A stretch of DNA of 64,000 nt from an uncultured Acidimicrobiales bacterium (GTDB lineage Bacteria; Actinomycetota; Acidimicrobiia; Acidimicrobiales; Bin134), in assembly GCA_951813555.1 (NCBI GenBank), contig OX638344.1, forward strand, positions 1-64,000, in the 5' to 3' direction. The notes beneath the pieces are model-generated. The model saw nothing but the letters and a program-made list of their open reading frames with translations, ran no database searches and was not told the origin of the DNA. Position numbers and translations under genes: made by a program. This document shows positions 58,163 through 64,000 of the stretch, in pieces (the first letter of the stretch is position 1; every line of letters starts with the position of its first letter).

Positions 58163-58168
58163 AGGCTA
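58163..58168 (-). promoter_or_regulatory. -10 element, leaderless type
   Basis: TAGCCT on the minus strand, 6 nt before the GTG at 58156. It lies in the 18-nt gap after the alcohol dehydrogenase gene, so an internal promoter is implied. Confidence 0.4.
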
Positions 58169-58174
58169 AGTCGA

Positions 58175-59182
58175 TTAAGGGCGGACCAGCACTTTGCACT
58201 GATCGATGGGCGATTTGATGGCTTCGAACGCCTCGGGAAGGCCGTCGAGGTCCACCGTGTGGGTGATGAATGGGGCCGGGTTGATGCGGCCTTGCTCGAT
58301 CATGGCCAGGCTGTGGGCATAGTCGTGGTGGCGGTAATAGACGGGGAAGGTCATGGTCAGCTCCTTGAGCGACGCGAAGACCGGGATGATGGGGTCGGGT
58401 CCCGAGCAGATGCCCACAACCGCCACCCGCCCCCGGTGGGCGGCCGCCTCGATGCAGGTCTGGATGATCCCCGGCTTGCCCACCGCCTCCACCACCACAT
58501 CGGGCGGAGCACCGGCCAGCCGTTCGAAGGCCGGTCCCAACTCCTCGGCGGCGGGATCGATGATCCCGGTGGCCCCGAAGTCGGCCGACGATTCCCGCCG
58601 CACGGCCACCGGATCGCTGACCACCACGCTGCGAGCTCCCACATGGCGGCACCAAAGGGCCACGGCCAAACCCACCGGGCCTGCCCCCACGACGAGCACG
58701 TTGTCGCCGACTGCGATGCCCGCGGTGTCCACCGCATGGAGTCCGACGGCCAGCGGCTCCACCAGGGCGCCCACGTCATAGCCGCATCCCTCGGGCAGGC
58801 GAAACGTCTGGGCACTGGAAACGGTCACGTACTCGGCATAGGCCCCCGGCCGGACGCCGGTGCCGATCATCTCCGAGTGCGGGCAGTGGACCGGCAGCGT
58901 GTCCCGGCAGTGCCGGCAGCTCCCGCACCCCACCAGTGGCAGGGCGCACACCGCATCGCCGGCGTTCCAGTGCCCCACCGGGTCGGTCCCCACAGCCACC
59001 ACCTCGCCGGAGAACTCGTGGCCCAGGGTGTAGCCGATTGGCAGATGTTCGACGACTTTCAGGTCCGATCCGCAGATGCCGCATCCCTTCACCGCCAAGA
59101 CCAATTCCCCTTGCCCCGGTGTCGGATCTTTGACTTCAGCCACTTCCAGAGTTCTGTCGTCAGCGATCACTGCGGCTCGCAT
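58175..59182 (-). CDS. Zinc-dependent alcohol dehydrogenase (MDR)
   Basis: 335 residues. Catalytic zinc motif CGICGSD and GHEFSGEV, structural zinc Cys set CGSCRHCRDTLPVHC, and cofactor loop VVGAGPVGLA. Resembles sorbitol/threonine dehydrogenase-like MDRs. ATG 59182 with AGGAAGAGC upstream is preferred to longer readings. Probably in one unit with the MBL and VOC genes upstream (46-nt gap). Substrate unknown. Confidence 0.91.
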   Translation of the reverse strand: MRAAVIADDRTLEVAEVKDPTPGQGELVLAVKGCGICGSDLKVVEHLPIGYTLGHEFSGEVVAVGTDPVGHWNAGDAVCALPLVGCGSCRHCRDTLPVHCPHSEMIGTGVRPGAYAEYVTVSSAQTFRLPEGCGYDVGALVEPLAVGLHAVDTAGIAVGDNVLVVGAGPVGLAVALWCRHVGARSVVVSDPVAVRRESSADFGATGIIDPAAEELGPAFERLAGAPPDVVVEAVGKPGIIQTCIEAAAHRGRVAVVGICSGPDPIIPVFASLKELTMTFPVYYRHHDYAHSLAMIEQGRINPAPFITHTVDLDGLPEAFEAIKSPIDQCKVLVRP

Positions 59183-59228
59183 CAGCTCTTCCTGTGGTCG
59201 GCGGCTCTTGCTCCAGCTCCGCGGCTCG

Positions 59229-60470
59229 TCATTTTTGGGCGGCTTCCAACTGCTGTTCGACCTGGCCGATCTCTGTCCGATACCACCCGGCCTCCTGGAA
59301 GTTCCGCTGGCCATACTCGTCAAAGAGCGACTGCAAGACCGAAAGCTTGGCCCTCAGCGCACCGACATGGCCGGCATCGTCGGCCAGGACCATTTCAGCC
59401 AGATGCAGTGCCTCCAAGCGGTCGCCGTCAACCAACCGCTCCTCTGAACGGGCCACTAGGGCATCGGCTCCGGCCAAGGCCACCACATCGGGATACACCG
59501 ATTCGGGGCGCGTGGCATCGAGATCCAGTACTGAGCGATAAGTGAACCAGCCGGCCAGCCCCTCCCAGATGGCCCGCACGCCCCAGTCCACCCGACCATA
59601 CGTCTCATCCAAGGCCAAGTCTTCGGGCAGGCGGATCTCCTCCATGAGCGTGTAGGGATCCTTGCCCTCGTTCATGCCCTCGACTACTCGGTCCCACACC
59701 CATTCCACACCGTCGTGCATCCGGGTGAGCACCCCTTTGACCTGTTCTTTGCCCACCACCGGCTCGAAGTGGCCGGCCAAAGCGATCTCGGGCTCCAGGT
59801 CGCGAACCTCGCGCAACGACTCCATGTATTGCTGGGCATCGCGGTAGGGCTCACCCCGCAGGGTGAACAGGTTGGGGAAGGCGTCGATGATCGGACCCCA
59901 CAAATCGCCGACGAAGGCGGCCCGCAGCTCGGGCACCCACACCGTGAGCCCGTCAGGACCCTCAGCGCCGGGGGTGTGCATCACCTCGAAGGTGAGATCG
60001 CCCACTTCGAGGGTGTGGGAGCGGTCGACCACGATGTCGACCTCGATGGGCGGGGTGGGCTCCACCCGGCCGGAATCGGTGCGGAGGTCCATGGCCGCCC
60101 CCCACAGGATCTTGGCCCGATCCACCCGGAACTGGGTGAGCTGGCGGTACTGCTCATCACGCTGGAGGCACAGGCGGTGAGCCACCACTTGGGCTCCCTC
60201 CCGGGCCCAGCGCCGGTGACCGCCGATGTGGTCCTCATGGGCGTGGGTCAAAACGATGTAGCGCACCGGATTGCCGGGAACGGCCGAAAGCTGCTGGTGG
60301 AAGCGACGGGCGTCGCCGGCTAGTCCGGCGTCGATCATCACGCTGCCCTCGGGGGTGGCCACCTTGTATGCGTTGGCCGTGCCGACCGCCATCCAGATCC
60401 GGTCGGTCACCTCCAGCGCCGTATCCGGCGCGTCCACGCCGATCAGTCGAGAAATCCGCTCATCAGCCAT
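59229..60470 (-). CDS. Alkylsulfatase-type metallo-beta-lactamase fold protein
   Basis: 413 residues. MBL core with THAHEDHIGG (HxHxDH), GDLWG Asp ligand and ALAGHFEP His. Residues from about 270 on match the alkyl sulfatase dimerisation domain (DLALDETYGRVDWGVRAIWEGLAGWFTYRS). Missing the C-terminal SCP2-like domain of full-length SdsA1, so it is a shorter relative. Hydrolyses a sulfate ester or other ester. ATG overlaps the VOC stop by one base. Confidence 0.87.
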   Translation of the reverse strand: MADERISRLIGVDAPDTALEVTDRIWMAVGTANAYKVATPEGSVMIDAGLAGDARRFHQQLSAVPGNPVRYIVLTHAHEDHIGGHRRWAREGAQVVAHRLCLQRDEQYRQLTQFRVDRAKILWGAAMDLRTDSGRVEPTPPIEVDIVVDRSHTLEVGDLTFEVMHTPGAEGPDGLTVWVPELRAAFVGDLWGPIIDAFPNLFTLRGEPYRDAQQYMESLREVRDLEPEIALAGHFEPVVGKEQVKGVLTRMHDGVEWVWDRVVEGMNEGKDPYTLMEEIRLPEDLALDETYGRVDWGVRAIWEGLAGWFTYRSVLDLDATRPESVYPDVVALAGADALVARSEERLVDGDRLEALHLAEMVLADDAGHVGALRAKLSVLQSLFDEYGQRNFQEAGWYRTEIGQVEQQLEAAQK

Positions 60471-60940
60471 CAGTCTTCAACCCAGACCCAGCGCCCCGAC
60501 GGCGCCGCCACTCCCTCGGGCCGCTCCATGCACTGCACGTCCAAATGAATCGGCAGCAGATGCCGCACGTAAAAGGCGTGCACGGTCACCGTGGGCATCA
60601 CCAAGTCGTTGTAACGCTTGATCTCCACCCGATGATCCTTCTCCTGCCAAGCCTCGCACTTGGCCAGGCACGTATCGACTTCTTCCCGGGTTTCGAAAAG
60701 CAGCCCAAGGTGGTCGAACGGCGGCGGAGCCATGGGCTCCTTGTGCTCGGCCAGCAGAATGAACTGGCTGGTTGCGGTGTCGGAGGACAGCAAGAGTGCG
60801 GTCTGCTTGAGAATCTGGGTGTCGGTCGCCGTCCATCCGAAGACATCGCCGTAGAACTCGCGCACCTCGGCCCGGTACTCGTCAGTCAGCGTCCCCAAGG
60901 GAAGCGTCAACTCCATGTGGTTGAAGCGCATTTTGGCCAT
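60470..60940 (-). CDS. VOC / glyoxalase-like protein
   Basis: 156 residues. Begins MAKMRFNHMELTLP, the beta-alpha-beta start of a vicinal-oxygen-chelate module with a His near the start, and contains VREFYGDVFGWTATD and PFDHLGLLFETREEVDTCLAKCEAW. Both VOC modules are probably present. The metal ligands are not certain. Likely a dioxygenase, isomerase or lyase of small aromatic or lipid products, given its operon with the alkylsulfatase-like and alcohol dehydrogenase genes. Confidence 0.78.
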   Translation of the reverse strand: MAKMRFNHMELTLPLGTLTDEYRAEVREFYGDVFGWTATDTQILKQTALLLSSDTATSQFILLAEHKEPMAPPPFDHLGLLFETREEVDTCLAKCEAWQEKDHRVEIKRYNDLVMPTVTVHAFYVRHLLPIHLDVQCMERPEGVAAPSGRWVWVED

Positions 60941-60945
60941 GCCGC

Positions 60946-60955
60946 AGCGTAGCCT
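60946..60955. promoter_or_regulatory. Overlapping divergent -10 pair
   Basis: Leftward TACGCT (60951-60946) ends 5 nt before the ATG at 60940; rightward TAGCCT (60950-60955) ends 6 nt before the ATG at 60962. The two hexamers share two bases, so the promoters should exclude one another. Confidence 0.45.
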
Positions 60956-60961
60956 GAGGCG

Positions 60962-62392
60962 ATGATGCGATCTTCTGCCACCAAACTGTTCTGGGTACTG
61001 CTGCTGGCTATGTCCCTGGTGGCCGGAGCCTGCGGAAACGACGACGGCGGAACCGCCGAACCACCGCCAACGGCCGCTCCCACTGCCGAAGCCACCCCGG
61101 AGCCCATCGATGCCCCCGAACCCGAGGCAACCTCAGCGCCTGAACCCACCGCCGAGCCAACCCCACAGGCCACACCCGCTCCTACCGAAGCCCCCACTCC
61201 TGTGGCTGCCCCCGAATCCGAATCCACCAAGGAAGCCACTCCCGAAGCCACGACCGCCCCCGAACCCGAGACCCACCCATCAGAGCTGGACGTCGCCGCC
61301 TTAAACGCTGCGGCGGCCGACTGGATGGAAGCGGCCGGAATACCCGGGCTGGTCTTGGCTGTGGCCCAAGGCGACGAGGATCCGTGGACATTTGGCTGGG
61401 GCGTGAGCGATCTCGAAACTCAAGCGCCCATGACGCCCGGCAACTACGTCCGCATCGGCTCGGTCACCAAGCCGGTTACCACCGTGGCGGTGCTGTCGAT
61501 GGCCGAAGAGGGCCTCGTCGACTTGGACACTCCGGTCACCGCCTACCTGGGCGACGACTGGTACGGCAGCTACGAGCACGGCCCCGACATCACCCTTCGG
61601 CACCTCATGGGCCACACCGCCGGGTTTGTGGAATATGCCTTCGATCCGGGGTTCTTCGTCCTGGCCTCCGCCCGGCTGAACGTGCCCATCGCTCCCGAAG
61701 AGATCGTGCGGTTCACCACCAACTACGGTCCAGTGGCCGAGTTCGAGACCCAGTACAACTACAGCACCGCCGGACACGTGATCGCGGGAATGATCATCGA
61801 GGCAGTCACCGGCAACCCGGCCCATGTCGAGATCAGGTCCCGGGTCTTCGATCCCCTCGGCTTGGAGAACACCTATCTTCCGCCCGGCGAGCTGCCACCT
61901 GAACCGGTAGCCAACAGCTACAACGGCGGGCTTTTGTACACCGCATTCACATCGCTGACCAACGTCCCCGACGAAGCCCGGCACAACTACTTGGGCAACG
62001 ATTACATCTCCACGAACAGCTACCCCCAAGAGTTCCTACAAACAGCCGGTTGGACCGGCGGAGGCATCGAGGCCCTGATTGGCGATGTCTCGCAGATGTT
62101 CCGAGGGTTGTTCGCCGGAGGGCTCATAAGCGACGAGTCCCTGGCCCAGATGACCGCGCCGGGGATCAACTCCACCTACGGCCTGGGTGTCGGGATTGAC
62201 GACATTGACGGTCTGCTGGCGTACAGCCATGGTGGCGGGACGCCGGCATTCCGCACGCGGGTGGTCTACTTTCCCGAGCTCGACCTGACGCTGGCAGCCA
62301 ACGCCAACGTTTTGCCCCCCGAGCCCGACATGGGCGAGTTGATGGACGTCTTGCTCCCGATCGTGATGGAGAGCTGGGGGCTTTCCAACTGA
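60962..62392 (+). CDS. Lipoprotein serine hydrolase (class C beta-lactamase family)
   Basis: 476 residues. Signal peptide ending AGAC with Cys24, then a Pro/Glu/Ala/Thr-rich linker (about 30-105). Catalytic S-x-x-K is SVTK (Ser167, Lys170), the Tyr motif is YNYSTAG, and HGGG near the C-terminus takes the KTG-like place. This is the beta-lactamase/D-alanyl esterase fold; such lipid-anchored enzymes are usually esterases or peptidases at the cell surface. Its stop overlaps the CoA ligase start (TGATG). Confidence 0.9.
   Translation: MMRSSATKLFWVLLLAMSLVAGACGNDDGGTAEPPPTAAPTAEATPEPIDAPEPEATSAPEPTAEPTPQATPAPTEAPTPVAAPESESTKEATPEATTAPEPETHPSELDVAALNAAAADWMEAAGIPGLVLAVAQGDEDPWTFGWGVSDLETQAPMTPGNYVRIGSVTKPVTTVAVLSMAEEGLVDLDTPVTAYLGDDWYGSYEHGPDITLRHLMGHTAGFVEYAFDPGFFVLASARLNVPIAPEEIVRFTTNYGPVAEFETQYNYSTAGHVIAGMIIEAVTGNPAHVEIRSRVFDPLGLENTYLPPGELPPEPVANSYNGGLLYTAFTSLTNVPDEARHNYLGNDYISTNSYPQEFLQTAGWTGGGIEALIGDVSQMFRGLFAGGLISDESLAQMTAPGINSTYGLGVGIDDIDGLLAYSHGGGTPAFRTRVVYFPELDLTLAANANVLPPEPDMGELMDVLLPIVMESWGLSN
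61060..61275. repeat. Pro/Glu/Ala-rich linker repeat
   Basis: Imperfect GAAGCC/CCCGAA-type repeats that encode the surface linker of the serine hydrolase. Coding low complexity only. Confidence 0.55.
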
Positions 62393-64000
62393 TGACCCTC
62401 GCCGCCTGGAACGAGGCCGCGGCGCAGGTCACCGCGCCGGGCCAGCTCTTCTCCTGGTCGGAACAGGAGATTGACGGCGTCCCCCTGCGGATTTTCGACA
62501 ACGCGCCCGATTCCCTGCGGGACTTCTTTGTCGGCACCGCGGCTCACGGGGAGGCCGATTACCTGGTATTCCGCGACGAACGGATGTCGTATGCCGAGGC
62601 CCATCGCCAGGTGAGGGCCCTGGTCGGATGGCTGGCCGATAACGATGTCGGCCATGGCGACCGGGTGGCCATCTCCATGCGCAACTACCCCGAGTGGATA
62701 ATCGCCTACTGGGCTGCGGTGTCGATGGGTGCGGTAGTGGTGGGCATGAACGCCTGGTGGACCGCAGCGGAGATGGCCTACGGCTTGGACGACAGCGCTC
62801 CGAAGGTGCTGGCAGTGGACGGCGAGCGCTGGGGGCGCCTGCAATCCCTCGACCCCCCGCCCGATATCCCGGTGATCGTGACCCGCTGCGAGGAGGCGCT
62901 GCCCGACGACGTGATCCGATGGGCCGAGACGGTGGCCGACCCCAACCCGCCCGAGCTACCCGATGTGGCCATCGGACCCGACGACGACCTGTGCGTGTTC
63001 TACACATCGGGCACCACCGGGGTCCCCAAGGGAGCGGTGATGACCCACCGGGCGGCAGTGCACAACGTGATGAACATGGGCTTCTACTCGGCGGCCTTGG
63101 GCTTGATCAACGAAAAGGCGCCCATCCCCCGAGACCAGCGGGATCAGCCGGCCGGACTGGTGTGCGTGCCGCTGTTCCACGTCACCGGGTGCAACTGCTA
63201 CCTGCACCCCACCACCGCGGTAGGCGGAAAGCTGGTGCTCATGCACCGCTGGGACGCCACAGAGGCGCTGAAACTGATCGACGCCGAGCGCCCCAGCACC
63301 CTCGCCGCGGTGCCGGCCATGTCGCGGGAAATAGTGCTGCACCCCGACTTCGACCAATACGACACCTCCAGCCTGGGCTCGCTGGGAGGCGGGGGCTCGC
63401 CCCTGCACCCCGACCTGGTGGACAAGATCGCCCGGTCGATTCCCAGCGGCAACCCAGGAACCGGCTACGGCCTGACCGAGACCAGCGGGGTGGTCACCAT
63501 GAACGTGGGGCGGATCTATGTGGACAAGCCCACCACCGTGGGCCAGCCGCTGCCCACCGTCGAGGGCAAGGTGGTGGACGACCAAGGCACCGAGCTGCCG
63601 TCCGGCCAGCCGGGAGAACTGTTGGTGCGGTCCCCCATCGTCATCCGGGGCTACCTCAACAAACCGGAGGCCACCGCCGAGGCCATCGTCGACGGCTGGC
63701 TCCACACCGGCGACGTAGCCACGATCGACGAGGACGGTTTCATCACCATCGTCGACCGGGCCAAGGACTTGGTGATCCGCGGCGGCGAGAATATCGCCTG
63801 CGCCGAGGTAGAGAACGCGATCTACCAGCACGACGCGGTGGCCGAGGCCATCGTGTTTGCCGTCCCCGACGTGCGCCTCGGCGAGGTGCCCGGCGCCGCG
63901 GTGGTGCTGCTGCGCGGCCGCCAGCTCGATGCCGACGGCCTGCGAGCCCACCTCGACGGCCGCCTGGCCCCCCATAAAACCCCCGCCCACATCTGGTTCC
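62392..64000 (+). CDS. Acyl-CoA synthetase / AMP-binding enzyme (3' partial)
   Basis: 536 residues visible and open at the window edge. A3-A8 motifs of the adenylate-forming family: FYTSGTTGVPKGAV (P-loop), GYGLTETSG, HTGDVATIDEDGFI and IRGGENIACAEVENAIYQH. ATG overlaps the serine hydrolase stop. Activates a carboxylic acid, probably fatty or sterol-derived, to its CoA ester. Coupling to a surface esterase suggests that released acids are activated inside the cell. About 20-40 C-terminal residues, including the catalytic Lys of the A10 motif, lie outside the window. Confidence 0.92.
   Translation, partial: MTLAAWNEAAAQVTAPGQLFSWSEQEIDGVPLRIFDNAPDSLRDFFVGTAAHGEADYLVFRDERMSYAEAHRQVRALVGWLADNDVGHGDRVAISMRNYPEWIIAYWAAVSMGAVVVGMNAWWTAAEMAYGLDDSAPKVLAVDGERWGRLQSLDPPPDIPVIVTRCEEALPDDVIRWAETVADPNPPELPDVAIGPDDDLCVFYTSGTTGVPKGAVMTHRAAVHNVMNMGFYSAALGLINEKAPIPRDQRDQPAGLVCVPLFHVTGCNCYLHPTTAVGGKLVLMHRWDATEALKLIDAERPSTLAAVPAMSREIVLHPDFDQYDTSSLGSLGGGGSPLHPDLVDKIARSIPSGNPGTGYGLTETSGVVTMNVGRIYVDKPTTVGQPLPTVEGKVVDDQGTELPSGQPGELLVRSPIVIRGYLNKPEATAEAIVDGWLHTGDVATIDEDGFITIVDRAKDLVIRGGENIACAEVENAIYQHDAVAEAIVFAVPDVRLGEVPGAAVVLLRGRQLDADGLRAHLDGRLAPHKTPAHIWF

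Noticed and set aside
1..64000. tRNA, rRNA, transposase, CRISPR or phage genes
   Set aside because: None recognised by eye on either strand; a cmscan/tRNAscan-SE run would be decisive.

Overview
The window is GC-rich, densely packed bacterial chromosome with short gene gaps. Actinobacterial traits include many apparent leaderless genes, Ala/Gly/Val-rich proteins, a DUF3516-type SKI2 helicase, DUF4389 and DUF6159 proteins, a polyphosphate glucokinase-like ROK kinase, LLM (F420-type) oxidoreductases and an MhuD-like haem oxygenase. My best guess, by inference only, is an uncultivated, aerobic, lipid-degrading actinobacterium of the Acidimicrobiia type. No rRNA, tRNA, CRISPR, transposase, integrase or phage gene was recognised.

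Layout. 1-11.6 kb: DUF4389 end, a secreted protein, a CYP125-like P450, a PaaI thioesterase, a MaoC hydratase, a 3-hydroxyisobutyrate-type dehydrogenase, an epoxide hydrolase, a PQQ-propeller protein, then a two-gene unit led by a UGSC selenoprotein (in-frame UGA at 9258 with a plausible bSECIS hairpin), and a DUF6159 membrane protein. 11.5-17.3 kb: NTF2-like protein, fused double CaiB/BaiF CoA-transferase, SDR, unknown 327-aa protein, LLM oxidoreductase. 17.4-22.4 kb: iron/haem locus (two FecCD permeases, ATPase, HmuT-like lipoprotein, MhuD-like haem oxygenase, lipoprotein), with iron-box-like palindromes lying on the -10 elements. 22.4-26.7 kb: TPP enzyme, two SDRs, ROK kinase. 26.8-32.8 kb: HxlR regulator and cysteine hydrolase, then a single-subunit molybdopterin enzyme, a 58-codon ORF, a PhyH-like dioxygenase and a P450. 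32.9-38.5 kb: thioesterase, HSL-type esterase, a 55-aa zinc ribbon, SKI2-like helicase, LLM oxidoreductase, excisionase-type HTH protein. 38.6-47.4 kb: tandem duplicated D-aminoacylase-like amidohydrolases, then an amidohydrolase-GMC-amidohydrolase-RpiB-like-LLM series. 47.5-52.1 kb: Rieske oxygenase, FAD oxidoreductase and an unusual GPP34-cytochrome P450 fusion. 52.1-54.7 kb: cystathionine lyase/synthase pair. 54.7-64 kb: hydroxyacid dehydrogenase, substrate-binding lipoprotein, acyl-CoA dehydrogenase, zinc alcohol dehydrogenase, alkylsulfatase-like MBL protein, VOC protein, serine hydrolase and an acyl-CoA synthetase running off the end.

Most genes are for oxidative catabolism of hydrophobic or amide-linked substrates: P450, Rieske, PhyH and Mo enzymes for activation, and CoA ligase, acyl-CoA dehydrogenase, hydratase, thioesterase and CoA-transferase for beta-oxidation-like steps. 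The haem/iron locus could supply the haem and iron these enzymes need. A recurring sequence feature is a TANNNT hexamer 5-8 nt before the start codon of about 18 genes, which implies widespread leaderless transcription.
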